Shown: in pieces, positions 1 to 7,972 of the stretch | Layout: every line of letters starts with the position of its first letter | How positions within the stretch are numbered: position 1 is the first letter of the stretch | NCBI GenBank assembly: GCA_029261195.1 | Contig: JAJDBU010000044.1 | Span: 1-64,000 of the forward strand | Direction: 5' to 3' | Source: Nitrospirota bacterium | GTDB taxonomy: Bacteria; Nitrospirota; Nitrospiria; SBBL01; JAADHI01 | DNA: 64,000 nucleotides | Position numbers and translations under genes: made by a program | The notes under the pieces: generated by a model | What the model was told of the DNA's origin: nothing | What the model saw: the letters and a program-made list of their open reading frames with translations, nothing else | Database searches by the model: none

Positions 1-194
1 ATTTATCCTCCATGGGAATATAGAGGATAATGCGGAGATTTATTTTACAGTTCAAGTCGGTAACACCCATAAAATGCTTATTTTTCTTTAAAAAACATTA
101 TGTTAGAGCCGGCTCATGTAACTTTAACGGGACAGTAGTGAAGCAGGATAATATTTTTCATCCATTTCCTCCTATAATAATGTTCGTTGTGCGC

Positions 195-655
195 CTACTT
201 CCTTCTCCGAAAATCCCAAGGCGGGACTGGAAGCTTATCTTGCCACAACCCAACCCGTTTTTCACGTGCCACTTGTTCCAAGGCTCCTAGAGTTTCATCT
301 TCAGAGTATTTTCGATACCACCAAGCAAGACCAGCATTGATCAACTCCCGATTGAGACTTCTGCCGTCTAATAGAATAACTTCACCAACAGTCCGACCAT
401 ATCGGTCAATGTCCTTTACCCTCACGGTAACAATCTCACCCGCTACCCAGCCAGCCGTGGACTCTTTTGCGGCCATTCCGTAGGCTTGCTTCTTTTCCGG
501 TGCGTCGATTCCAGCAAGGCGGACTTTGACTGGCTTTCCGTCGTGCATGATTTCGATTGTGTCGCCGTCGGTGACCGAGATGACTTTTCCTGAGAATGAG
601 GCGGAAAGAGCTTGTACAGGGATGAGGAGTAGAAGGAGCCTAGGTGGAGGATCAA
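195..655 (-). CDS. Staphylococcal nuclease-like (thermonuclease family) protein, 5' end probably frameshifted
   Basis: A predicted secreted SNase-fold nuclease that would cleave DNA or RNA outside the cytoplasm. The reading frame ending at 195 holds the family signature: VTDGDTIEI, then VRLAGIDAPE (metal Asp, catalytic Arg and Glu) and DRYGRTVGEV (second catalytic Arg), and a C-terminal AWWYRKY region. An in-frame ATG exists at 548, but it lies inside the fold: the preceding codons encode GKVISVTDGDTIEI, which the enzyme needs. Upstream of these the frame reads a hydrophobic run (RLLLLLIPVQALSA) that looks like a signal peptide but has no ATG, GTG or TTG before the stop upstream. A TTG at 655 lies in another frame, so a one- or two-base indel near 620-645 is likely. 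It follows the 661-1011 gene by a few bases, probably as one transcript. Function by family; frameshift is inference. Confidence 0.7.
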
Positions 656-660
656 GTTAC

Positions 661-1011
661 TCAGTCCATTAAAAATTCAATATATTGCACTGTTTTAAGC
701 ACTGTATTTAGATTTTTGGTGCCCTTTTCAATTGCATAATTGTTGGGATATTTCAGTAGCATTTTCTTGAACTCATCAATAACGAGGGGGCCTTTTTTTT
801 TAAACAAAGTGCAGTCCTCCATTTCGATTCCTTTCGCCCCGTAAAAATCCAAAGCGACATGGCAGTGTCGAGCGATTGAAGCAAGAAACTCTGCTTTGTT
901 TAAAGCGTTTCGCAGGTCAGACGGTATCGTTGTTTTCTGTGCGTGTGAACTTGGAAGGGATAAAACAAGCAACAATAACGACAAAATAAGAATAGAAATA
1001 TTTTTTTTCAT
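661..1011 (-). CDS. Small exported protein, unknown function
   Basis: I do not recognise this 116-residue protein. It starts with MKKNISILILSLLLLVLS and a probable signal-peptidase site near SSHAQ, so it is likely periplasmic. The mature part holds two Cys residues (in ARHCHVALDFYGAKG and EDCTLFKKK), possibly a disulfide, and is otherwise mainly helical and Lys-rich. It lies between the zinc-ribbon membrane protein gene and the nuclease gene on the same strand with gaps of 5-10 bases, so co-transcription is likely. The composition is AT-richer than the core genes of the window, which agrees with accessory DNA next to a tRNA. Confidence 0.6.
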   Translation of the reverse strand: MKKNISILILSLLLLVLSLPSSHAQKTTIPSDLRNALNKAEFLASIARHCHVALDFYGAKGIEMEDCTLFKKKGPLVIDEFKKMLLKYPNNYAIEKGTKNLNTVLKTVQYIEFLMD

Positions 1012-1021
1012 CCCCTACCCC

Positions 1022-1240
1022 TTAGCTCAACCCAACTACATAAGCGAATATTGCAAAAACGACGAGACCGGAAAACACCATGCAGCCGATATTGAGGGTT
1101 TGCAGAAAGCACCCTTCTTTAGATTCAGGCGTTTCCTGATCGTTCAGGGCAATTCCCGTGATAGGACACCCACAATGCGGACACGATGCCGCACGGCTTG
1201 AAATTTCCTTCTCGCATTCTTCGCAGTTGACTAAAGCCAT
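1022..1240 (-). CDS. Zinc-ribbon protein with one C-terminal membrane helix
   Basis: A 72-residue protein with an N-terminal zinc ribbon formed by CEEC (residues 6-9) and CPHC (residues 20-23), a short acidic linker, then one hydrophobic segment (about residues 51-69, CMVFSGLVVFAIFAYVVG). Such zinc-ribbon-plus-helix proteins are common and mostly uncharacterised; the ribbon would face the cytoplasm. It sits in a minus-strand run of small accessory genes. No specific function can be given. Confidence 0.65.
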   Translation of the reverse strand: MALVNCEECEKEISSRAASCPHCGCPITGIALNDQETPESKEGCFLQTLNIGCMVFSGLVVFAIFAYVVGLS

Positions 1241-1268
1241 TTAAACAGCCTGCCTCTCCATTTCACAC

Positions 1269-1784
1269 CTAAAAGTCCTTTAAATCGCTTGAAGCCCCCT
1301 TGCCTTCAAGGGCCTCTTTAAGATCTTTACTTGCTCCCATGAACGACAGCTTCATTTGTTCGTAGCCCTCAATGGTGGGCAAAGGTAGGCCCTGGCATTT
1401 ACTCGTAGGTGGGGCACCATCTATGATTTCCATTTGTAGCCGAGCCTTATTATCTTTCGCCGCAAAACGTATGCTGTAGGCGGATTCACAAAGCAAGAAG
1501 ACCGATCCTATGGTGTATAGCCAAGATGAAGATGTCCCCTTCCCTATAAGCGTTCCGTCCTTCTCGTCCATCACCCTGAAAACTGACCGACTATCGCCAA
1601 AAGCACCGGCGAAGTAATCCCTTGCACGTCTCCATAGCTCGCTCTTGGTGACACCATCCACCCTGTAATCAAATGTGAACCTCCTCTGAGCCTCCTTTGG
1701 CATCATCTGCGACGGTTCGGTTAGCATCGACACGCATCCGCTCAAGGAAATAAAGACGAAAAAAAGAACAACAACCTTTTTCAT
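1269..1784 (-). CDS. Putative lipoprotein, unknown function
   Basis: A 171-residue protein with a lipoprotein signal peptide: MKKVVVLFFVFISLSGC, lipobox LSGC with Cys 17 as the lipidation site. The mature domain contains FDYRVDGVTKSELWRRARDYFAG, DGTLIGKGTSS and a stretch of predicted beta strands. This pattern (an 'SELW.RA..YFA' helix followed by 'ig.G') resembles DUF4468-type envelope proteins, but I would not assign it firmly. The good start is the ATG at 1784, preceded on the minus strand by GAGGTAGGGAT. First gene downstream of the tRNA-Met 3' end on the likely accessory side. Confidence 0.65.
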   Translation of the reverse strand: MKKVVVLFFVFISLSGCVSMLTEPSQMMPKEAQRRFTFDYRVDGVTKSELWRRARDYFAGAFGDSRSVFRVMDEKDGTLIGKGTSSSWLYTIGSVFLLCESAYSIRFAAKDNKARLQMEIIDGAPPTSKCQGLPLPTIEGYEQMKLSFMGASKDLKEALEGKGASSDLKDF

Positions 1785-1927
1785 AATCCCTACCTCTCAA
1801 TCTCCCAACGAAACAAGATCATTTTTTGGTTCGTGATAACGTCTTTCTCCTAGAAGGTCAAACAGAGGTAGGAGAACTTGCAACAGGATTTTTTGGTTAG
1901 ATCTTAAGGGGAATTTTTCGTCCTGGC

Positions 1928-1946
1928 GTCTACACCACGTCTACAC
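1928..1946. repeat. Paired GTCTACAC direct repeat beside the tRNA-Met 3' end
   Basis: GTCTACAC occurs at 1928-1935 and again at 1939-1946, an 11-bp period. It lies in the 234-bp gene-free stretch (1785-2018) between the accessory genes and the tRNA, which otherwise is AT-rich and shows no gene. Short direct repeats here could be integrase arm sites of an element that used the tRNA 3' end, but no integrase gene is in the window. Weakly supported. Confidence 0.3.
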
Positions 1947-2018
1947 AAGAATTAAATGAATACCGTATAAGCGTTTAATTCCAAGCGTAACTAATTGATT
2001 TTACTGTGTTATTTTTCG

Positions 2019-2091
2019 TAGCGGCGGAGGGACTTGAACCCCCGACCCGATGATTATGATTCATCTGCTCTACCAACTGAGCTACGCCGCC
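2019..2091 (-). tRNA. tRNA-Met (anticodon CAT)
   Basis: Reading the minus strand from 2091, all four arms fold: a 7-bp acceptor stem (GGCGGCG with a terminal G-U), D arm GCTCAGTTGGTAGAGC, anticodon stem GATGA/TCATC around the loop ATCATAA (anticodon CAT), and T arm GGGGG-TTCAAGT-CCCTC. The discriminator is A and no CCA is encoded. The acceptor stem is fully paired through position 1 (G-U), so it resembles an elongator Met rather than an initiator (which has a mismatch at 1-72); a tRNA-Ile2 (lysidine at C34) cannot be excluded. Confidence 0.95.
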
Positions 2092-2108
2092 AGATTTATT
2101 GGAGGCTG

Positions 2109-2138
2109 GTTATAGCATCTTTCTTTTTCGTCCGTCAA
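2109..2138 (-). promoter_or_regulatory. Probable sigma70 promoter of tRNA-Met
   Basis: On the minus strand: -35 TTGACG (2133-2138), 18-bp spacer ending in TGC (extended -10), -10 TATAAC (2109-2114). The -10 element ends about 18 bases upstream of the mature tRNA 5' end. The element lies upstream of the divergent rmuC start. Confidence 0.6.
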
Positions 2139-2225
2139 TCGCCCATCTTGGCACAAGTCAAGCATTTGACATCCCCTTATTTTTTCGTTAGAAGAGCCTC
2201 TTCTTTGGTGGATGGAGAGACGAGA

Positions 2226-3278
2226 TTGGAATTGGTGATTTCCGTTCTTTTGGGCTGTTTAATTGTTCTGCAACTTATTTCTTTACTGAAGCCTTCTAAT
2301 CGAAATAAAAACTCTCAAGACGCCGCTCTTCTCTTAATGCAGGAACAGCTCGGCCAAATGAGCGCTCAAGTCAACAATCAGCTCAAGGGGGTCAATGAAC
2401 AGCTAAGTGCTGCGACCGGGCAGATCGGAAACCGACTTGATCATGCAAGCCGTATTGTCGGAGAAGTGAAAGAAAATCTTGGGGTGCTCAGCAAGGCCAC
2501 CGAGCAGGTTTTCTCGGTGGGAAAGGATATTGCCAGTCTTCAGGAAATTCTCCGTGCCCCGAAACTACGTGGAAACCTTGGGGAACTGTTCTTAGCTGAG
2601 CTGCTTTCCCAGGTACTGCCGGCCAAGCATTTTTCCCTTCAGCACCGATTTAAACGTAATGAAGTCGTCGATGCGGTGATCTATCTCGGGCCGGCCATGG
2701 TTCCCGTCGATTCCAAGTTTCCTCTGGAGAACTTCATACGGTATATCGAAAGCGCTGATCCTGAGAAAAAAAAACAATATCGCCGAAAATTCCGTTCAGA
2801 CGTCAAAAAACACATCAACCAAATCGCGTCGAAATATATTGTTCCAGATGAGGGGACTTACGATTTTGCCCTGATGTATATTCCAGCTGAAAATGTCTAT
2901 TATGAAACCATTATCAAGGAAGTTTCCTTCGGTGATGAAGAGTCTCTTTGCAATCAGGCCCTCGCAAAACGGGTCATTCCTGTTTCGCCTAACTCATTTT
3001 ATGCCTACCTCCAGGTCATCGTACTTGGATTTAAAGGTCTTCGCATTGAAAAATCGGCCCAGGAAATTCTGAGTCGTCTACAAGGCTTAAACGGTGATTT
3101 CAATCGTTTTCGTGAGGAGTATGATGTGCTCGGCAAACATATTGTCAATACGCGCGGAAAATATGAAGAGACGACAAAACGTCTCAATCGACTGGGAGAC
3201 CGTCTGGAGATGATTGATCAGGAGGGAATGATTAAAGAAGAGGAACTTTCGGAAAAAACGCGTTTAAGCTCAGCCTAA
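2226..3278 (+). CDS. rmuC: RmuC-family DNA recombination protein
   Basis: An RmuC protein, a membrane-anchored protein with a nuclease-like fold that limits inverted-repeat-stimulated rearrangement. It has an N-terminal membrane helix (LVISVLLGCLIVLQLISLL), a coiled coil (about residues 30-110, EQLGQMSAQVNNQL), then the conserved core with LRGNLGELFLAELLSQVLP, VDAVIYLG, VPVDSKFPLENF and PAENVYYETI. The open frame extends back into the tRNA, which cannot be coding. I take the TTG at 2226 because GGAGAG (2214-2219) sits six bases upstream and the membrane helix follows at once. About 350 residues, within the family range. Stands alone between the tRNA and the DUF3467 gene, 57 bp downstream. Confidence 0.9.
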   Translation: MELVISVLLGCLIVLQLISLLKPSNRNKNSQDAALLLMQEQLGQMSAQVNNQLKGVNEQLSAATGQIGNRLDHASRIVGEVKENLGVLSKATEQVFSVGKDIASLQEILRAPKLRGNLGELFLAELLSQVLPAKHFSLQHRFKRNEVVDAVIYLGPAMVPVDSKFPLENFIRYIESADPEKKKQYRRKFRSDVKKHINQIASKYIVPDEGTYDFALMYIPAENVYYETIIKEVSFGDEESLCNQALAKRVIPVSPNSFYAYLQVIVLGFKGLRIEKSAQEILSRLQGLNGDFNRFREEYDVLGKHIVNTRGKYEETTKRLNRLGDRLEMIDQEGMIKEEELSEKTRLSSA

Positions 3279-3335
3279 TCACATCTGAATGCCGAATAAC
3301 CTGTAGCGTTCAGATAACACAATGAGGGGTATTGC

Positions 3336-3644
3336 ATGCAAAACCAGCCACAGCCTGTACAGGTCCAGATTGATATTGATGACGACACTGCTCAGGGAAT
3401 CTATAGCAACCTTGCCCTCCTGACACATACTGAAACAGAGTTTGTCTTAGACTTTGTCTACATCCAGCCACAAGCGCCGAAAGCAAAGGTCCGTTCCCGA
3501 ATTGTGACAAGTCCAACCCACACGAAGCGGCTTTTAGAGGCTCTAAAGGACAATGTCAGACGATATGAAGAAAAGTTCGGAAGGATCAAATCCCCGACCG
3601 TTCCGGAAAAAGAGAGTTCAGACTATCAGGGTCATTATCTTTAA
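3336..3644 (+). CDS. DUF3467 protein
   Basis: A 102-residue cytoplasmic protein of the DUF3467 family, recognised by GIYSNLALLTHTETEFVLDF, then KVRSRIVTSPTHTKRLLEAL and the C-terminal NVRRYEEKFG. The function of the family is unknown. The start at 3336 is supported by GAGGGG seven bases upstream. It follows rmuC in the same direction with a 57-bp gap, so they may be co-transcribed. The gap of 187 bp to the next gene holds no recognised feature. Confidence 0.85.
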   Translation: MQNQPQPVQVQIDIDDDTAQGIYSNLALLTHTETEFVLDFVYIQPQAPKAKVRSRIVTSPTHTKRLLEALKDNVRRYEEKFGRIKSPTVPEKESSDYQGHYL

Positions 3645-3831
3645 ACTCAATATATTGACGGTAGTTTTTTCAAGCTAGTAACAGCTCATGGCCTTCTTGC
3701 CGTTTATAATTTTAAGCGGCCCCTAAAATCCTTGAAATACAAGTTACTCCTTGACATTATTCCCGAAATATATTCACTGAAACCACAATGATTGCTCTTG
3801 CAGTCAATCCAAAAATAATGGGAGGCCATTC

Positions 3832-6800
3832 ATGGATCGACTCTCTCTTCAGAGTGTCAAAATCTCTCCACCTGTGCTTCCCGGCATCTTCAAGCGGACC
3901 CGGCTGTATAAAATACTGAACCAGTCCCTCAAGCGGCCGGTACTCTGGGTTTCGGGCCTGCCCGGCGCTGGAAAAACCACTCTGGCCGCCAGTTATATTG
4001 CATCGAAAAAAGTGTCTTCCCTGTGGTACCAGTTGGACCCGGGGGACGAAGATGCCGCCACCTTTTTCCATTATCTGAGTCTGGCCGCAAAGAAAGCGAC
4101 GCCGCGCAAACGCAGCCCCCTCCCCCGCTTGGCGCCGGAACATCTGCACAACCTTCAGGTTTTCGCACGACGCTATTTCCAGCACCTCTTCAGGCGCTTA
4201 ACGCCCCCCTTTATCCTCGTCTTCGACAACTATCAGGAAATACCGGTCGCTTCCCAATTTCACGAACTGATCCGGATCGGGCTTGAGCAGATTCCGCCCG
4301 GAGGAAATGCCATTTTTCTAAGCCGCAGCGAGCCGCCCCCGCCCTTGCTCCGTCTTCGGCTGAACGGGGCCATGCGCACCCTGAAATCGGACGCGCTCCG
4401 TCTGACTGCCGAAGAAGCCACCGGCATCGCCCGGCTACGGGAGGGATGGGCATCCCGTCCCGATGCGATTCGCCGTCTGCACAAGGCCTCAGAGGGTTGG
4501 GCCGCCGCACTGGTTTTGATGCTGGAATATGATCCATCGGATCATGTCGAACACGCATCGGATGATATCGAGCGCGCCCCGCAGGAGATGGCACAGGAAA
4601 CATTTTTCAGCTATTTTGCCGGGGAAATCTTCGATCGACTCGATCCGGTGACACAGACCTTTCTTCTGAAAACAGCCTTCCTGCCGAACATCACCCTGGA
4701 GACGGCACGGCGGCTGACCGGTCTCCCCGAGGCAGGCCGGATTCTCGCAACAATGAACCGGAGACTTGTCTTCACGGATAAAAAATTACCGGGCAGTGCG
4801 TTGTACCAATATCACCCCCTTTTCCGTGAATTTCTTCTCTGGCGGGGGGAAGAAACCTTCCGCCCGGAACAACGCAGAGAGCTCAATCGTCAGGCCGCCG
4901 ATCTCCTTGCTGAAAAAGGACAGGTTGAAGAGGCCGTCGATCTCTACCAAAAATCGCAATCCTGGCCGGAACTGGCCCGATTGATCTGTGAGGAAGCCCC
5001 TTCCTTATTGAAACAAGGACGCTTCCGTACCCTCAAAGAATGGCTGGAGCGACTCCCCGAAGCGATGCGCCTGGCCGAGCCCTGGCTCCTTTTCTGGACC
5101 GGAACCTGTCGTCTTCCCTTTAAGCCGATTGAAAGCCATGCCCATTTTACCCAGTCTTTTCAGGCTTTCAAAAAAACGGAGGACCAAGTCGGCATGTTGC
5201 TGGCTGCATCCAGCGCAATGGAAGCGATTTTGACCGAGTGGGGCGATTTCAAACCATTGGATCGATGGATCGCACTCTTTGATAGCTTGCCGAAAGGATC
5301 GACAGCAAACCTTCCTGACAATGTCGGCGCGCGTGTGGCATTTGCGATGTTCGCCGCCCTGATGTTCCGTCAACCGGACCACCCGGAGATGCGGTACTGG
5401 GCCAATCGGGTATTGCAATGCATGCGGTCCGACATTGATGTTGCGCAACGGATCTTAATCGGGGGATATCTTGCTCACTACCGGTTCTGGGTGGGGGATG
5501 TTCAGGCAGCGGGCCTGATCCTCGATCAGGTCAGGCAACTCGCCAGAACAGTTGAACTCCCTCCCCTGATCTTCGCAATATGGAAAATGCAGGAGGCGGT
5601 TTATTATTGGCATACCGCCGCATTCGAGACCTGCCTGAAAACCGTTGCCGAGGGCTTAACAGGAAGTGAAGAAAGTGGCATCCATCTGCTTGATTCGTGG
5701 CTGCTGGCGCAGGCGGTCTATGCTTCCCTCTCCCGGGGTGACCTGGCCGGGGCTGCAAGTTTTCTCGATCAAATGAAACCCGTCCTGGATGGGAATCGGC
5801 ACCTCGATATCAGCCATTATCACTATCTCTCCAGTTGGTATCACTTGCTTTCCGATCACCTGGAGCGCGCCTTACAACATGCCCAAATCGCCCTTCAAAT
5901 AAATAAGGAAGTGGTCGGAACACCCGTACCGGAAGGACTGGTCAGCATCATGCTGGCACAGATATGCCACGAATCGGGAGAAGGGGAAAAAGCGGTACCA
6001 CTCCTTGTCCGGGCCCGGGAGATTGCCCTTGCCATGAGAAGTGATGTTTTATTGATGTTGGCTGATTTGACTCAGGCTTACTTTTCTCTTGAGCTGGATC
6101 AGGAAGACCAGGCACTCGTATCCCTGAAAAGAGGCTTGGCACTGGCAAAAAAACAGAGTGTTGTCAATATGGCAGGGTGGCGGCCGTCCATGATGACACG
6201 GCTCTGTATCAAGGCACTCGAAGTCGGCATTGAAGTGGCCTACGTGCAATCCCTGATTTGCAAGCGATCCCTCCTGCCGCAAACACTCCCCTTAAATATA
6301 AAAAACTGGCCCTGGACCATAAAGATTTTCACCCTTGGGCGTTTTTCCATCGTGATGGACGGAAAGCCGCATCGCCTTGGCGGGAAAACACAACACAAGC
6401 CGGTCGCCCTCTTGAAGATGCTGATTGCCTTTGGGGGCCGTTCAGTCAGCCGGGATCACCTGGCCGATCTTCTGTGGCCGGAGTCGGAGGCGGATCAGTC
6501 GGAGCGGGCCTTCGACACCACCCTTCACCGTCTCCGCCGCCTCCTGATGGTGGAACAAGCGATTCAAATGAAAGACCGGAAGCTGACGCTCGATATCCGG
6601 CATTGCTGGGTTGATGCCTGGGCACTTGAACGGCTGCTTGGACAATGCGGTGCATTGTTGGCGCAAGGGGATGCTGCAAAAGAAGAAATCTCATGCCTGT
6701 CGGAAAGCATCCTGCGGCTCTACAGAGGAAGCTTTCTGGCAGACGAGGCCGAGTGGGCAGTGGCTTCCAGGGAACGCTTAAGAAGCCGCTTCCTGCGCAA

Positions 6801-7047
6801 GATCGGTCTTTTGGGGAAGATGTGGGAAGCAGCAGGCGAATGGGAGCAGGCGGCCGATTGTTATTTGCGGGCTATCGAGGTTGATGGCGTGGCCGAGGAG
6901 ATTTACCGGCATTTAATGATCTGTTACCAGAAACAGGGTCGCCGGGCGGAAGCCCTGGCCACCTATGCCCACTGCCGCCACATGCTCAAAACGATCTTGT
7001 GGATTGAACCTTCGCAGGAGACCCAGGAGATCCGGGAGCAATTATAA
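3832..7047 (+). CDS. Giant MalT-like ATPase/TPR transcriptional regulator with C-terminal SARP (OmpR-like HTH + BTAD) domains
   Basis: A 1071-residue cytoplasmic regulator. Residues about 42-50 form a Walker A loop (GLPGAGKTT) and about 125-133 a Walker B-like strand (FILVFDNYQ), giving a MalT/STAND-type NTPase. Residues about 350-810 are helical TPR-like repeats that usually bind a ligand or partner. From about residue 825 (IKIFTLGRFSIVMDGK) there is a winged helix of the OmpR/SARP type including HLADLLWPE, followed by a bacterial transcriptional activator domain (LYRGSFLADE, ASRERLRSRFL, YRHLMICYQKQGRRAEALATY). The ATG at 3832 has GGGAGG upstream. SARP proteins bind direct repeats at 11-bp spacing; such repeats occur at 7844-7862 and 16618-16636. 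That these are its targets is inference. The signal it senses is unknown. Confidence 0.88.
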   Translation: MDRLSLQSVKISPPVLPGIFKRTRLYKILNQSLKRPVLWVSGLPGAGKTTLAASYIASKKVSSLWYQLDPGDEDAATFFHYLSLAAKKATPRKRSPLPRLAPEHLHNLQVFARRYFQHLFRRLTPPFILVFDNYQEIPVASQFHELIRIGLEQIPPGGNAIFLSRSEPPPPLLRLRLNGAMRTLKSDALRLTAEEATGIARLREGWASRPDAIRRLHKASEGWAAALVLMLEYDPSDHVEHASDDIERAPQEMAQETFFSYFAGEIFDRLDPVTQTFLLKTAFLPNITLETARRLTGLPEAGRILATMNRRLVFTDKKLPGSALYQYHPLFREFLLWRGEETFRPEQRRELNRQAADLLAEKGQVEEAVDLYQKSQSWPELARLICEEAPSLLKQGRFRTLKEWLERLPEAMRLAEPWLLFWTGTCRLPFKPIESHAHFTQSFQAFKKTEDQVGMLLAASSAMEAILTEWGDFKPLDRWIALFDSLPKGSTANLPDNVGARVAFAMFAALMFRQPDHPEMRYWANRVLQCMRSDIDVAQRILIGGYLAHYRFWVGDVQAAGLILDQVRQLARTVELPPLIFAIWKMQEAVYYWHTAAFETCLKTVAEGLTGSEESGIHLLDSWLLAQAVYASLSRGDLAGAASFLDQMKPVLDGNRHLDISHYHYLSSWYHLLSDHLERALQHAQIALQINKEVVGTPVPEGLVSIMLAQICHESGEGEKAVPLLVRAREIALAMRSDVLLMLADLTQAYFSLELDQEDQALVSLKRGLALAKKQSVVNMAGWRPSMMTRLCIKALEVGIEVAYVQSLICKRSLLPQTLPLNIKNWPWTIKIFTLGRFSIVMDGKPHRLGGKTQHKPVALLKMLIAFGGRSVSRDHLADLLWPESEADQSERAFDTTLHRLRRLLMVEQAIQMKDRKLTLDIRHCWVDAWALERLLGQCGALLAQGDAAKEEISCLSESILRLYRGSFLADEAEWAVASRERLRSRFLRKIGLLGKMWEAAGEWEQAADCYLRAIEVDGVAEEIYRHLMICYQKQGRRAEALATYAHCRHMLKTILWIEPSQETQEIREQL

Positions 7048-7121
7048 CCCTCTTGGGAGAATTCGGGACGATCCCTGATGACATAAGAATGCTCACCGGC
7101 ACGATCCGGTGCAGCTTCAGC

Positions 7122-7505
7122 TTAATGCTTCGGCCAGGGTAGTTGCAGGGAATGCGTGCCGATGGGTTGCCATTGGTTATTCCAAATCAGTTCTAAGCGA
7201 TTAGGCGCCCCCCCCCTTTTCTTAAGCCACTTTTTAAAAGAGGTCGGGCTTTCACCTGATACTTTACCTGCTAATAAACCTTCTATGCTAATATCTTCAT
7301 CTATGTCTTCCCAATGGATACCATGCCCTTTGCCAATTAATCTCCAATTAATTCGTTCTTTTGGAGCAGCATGCAAAAGCCTGGGATACCATGCAATCGG
7401 GACTGATATCGTTCTTCCATCGCTCAAGTCCACACTCAAGGTATCATCTGCCACTTTTACATCCTCGGCATATGGGATTTCTATTTCAATAGCCGAAATA
7501 TTCAT
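7122..7505 (-). CDS. DUF2442 protein
   Basis: A 127-residue protein. Its first 80 or so residues match the DUF2442 pattern: strand-rich start, LSVDLSDGRTISVPIAWYPRL, then GHGIHWEDIDEDISIEGLL. Beyond this is an unusual C-terminal extension (GAPNRLELIWNNQW and PWPKH). Its start overlaps the end of the DUF4160 gene by 20 bases, so the two are translationally coupled. DUF4160/DUF2442 pairs are widespread and have been suspected to be toxin-antitoxin-like, but their role is not established. Short, AT-rich and between unrelated genes, the cluster looks mobile. Confidence 0.85.
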   Translation of the reverse strand: MNISAIEIEIPYAEDVKVADDTLSVDLSDGRTISVPIAWYPRLLHAAPKERINWRLIGKGHGIHWEDIDEDISIEGLLAGKVSGESPTSFKKWLKKRGGAPNRLELIWNNQWQPIGTHSLQLPWPKH

Positions 7506-7674
7506 TCCATGCCTCCGCTCTATTGAATCCTCTACTCATTTGCAATCGAATCGGATCAAGCCAAAACTTTGCAATCTTGTCGTCACGTTCAACGTGAACA
7601 TGCGTCGGTTGTTCATCCTTATCACCTGCATAAAAGAAAAAACGATATGGCCCTCTCCTAAATATTGTTGGCAT
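7486..7674 (-). CDS. DUF4160 protein, internally shortened
   Basis: A 62-residue protein with the DUF4160 hallmarks: MPTIFRRGPYRFFFYAG, PTHVHVERDD and AKFWLDPIRL. In family members the segment after a 'GFN/S..E' turn is a helix of roughly 18 residues ending in an aromatic W.EYF motif. Here GFNRAE runs directly into AWNEYFG, so most of that helix is missing without loss of frame. The start ATG (7672-7674) follows immediately after the TAA of the upstream 40-aa gene, and its 3' end overlaps the DUF2442 start. Expect a three-gene coupled unit. Whether the shortened protein folds is unclear. Confidence 0.75.
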   Translation of the reverse strand: MPTIFRRGPYRFFFYAGDKDEQPTHVHVERDDKIAKFWLDPIRLQMSRGFNRAEAWNEYFGY

Positions 7675-7797
7675 TTATTTCAACCAAAATTCTCTCATGC
7701 TTTTTTCAACTACCAAATCAACGTCCTCTCCCTCCGGAACCTCATCGATCAATATGGCGCTGGATGATACGGTATTCAATCCTCGCATCCAAATCAT
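7675..7797 (-). CDS. 40-residue small protein, first gene of the DUF4160/DUF2442 cluster
   Basis: A short open frame encoding 40 residues, MIWMRGLNTVSSSAILIDEV followed by PEGEDVDLVVEKSMREFW and a final LK. The stop TAA (7675-7677) abuts the ATG of the DUF4160 gene, a strong sign that it is translated and coupled. An alternative start is the second ATG at 7788. I do not recognise the family; the acidic PEGEDVD turn and helical end could belong to an antitoxin-like or truncated protein. No convincing Shine-Dalgarno sequence is seen upstream. Confidence 0.5.
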   Translation of the reverse strand: MIWMRGLNTVSSSAILIDEVPEGEDVDLVVEKSMREFWLK

Positions 7798-7818
7798 AAC
7801 CACTTTTTTAAATTTTCT

Positions 7819-7888
7819 TAAAAAAAATCAAAAAAAGAGCGAATCTGTAAGGGATCTGTAAGCTTTGGTGTGTGAAGATGGCCATTAT
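7819..7888 (+). repeat. Promoter-region repeat, copy 1 (of 2)
   Basis: This 70-bp segment is nearly identical to 16593-16662. It includes an A-rich tract, the paired TCTGTAAG sites, TAAGCTT and GGCCATTAT. Beyond it the two regions diverge, then become similar again at the start of the two lipoprotein genes (7973 and 16747), so the whole upstream-plus-signal-peptide module appears to have been duplicated. Confidence 0.85.
7844..7862 (+). promoter_or_regulatory. Paired TCTGTAAG direct repeat, probable SARP-type operator
   Basis: TCTGTAAG at 7844-7851 and again, perfectly, at 7855-7862, an 11-bp spacing that puts both on one face of the helix. OmpR-like and SARP activators bind such tandem repeats. 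A possible poor -10 (GAAGAT) follows 8-9 bases after the second repeat. It precedes the 7973 lipoprotein gene by about 110 bp. Confidence 0.55.
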
Positions 7889-7972
7889 TTTTTATAAGCT
7901 TTTAGGAAGCTATCTGAAAGCGGTATAAAAAATAAGGTTGATCACAATATCTTGCAATCAGTGAGGTAAATC

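Noticed and set aside
1-30. Inverted repeat TTATCCTC/GAGGATAA at the window edge
   Set aside because: Only 8 bp with no context; could be chance or part of a feature outside the window.
7089-7115. Hairpin CACCGG/CCGGTG after the giant regulator gene
   Set aside because: Six-bp stem without a T-run; too weak to call a terminator.
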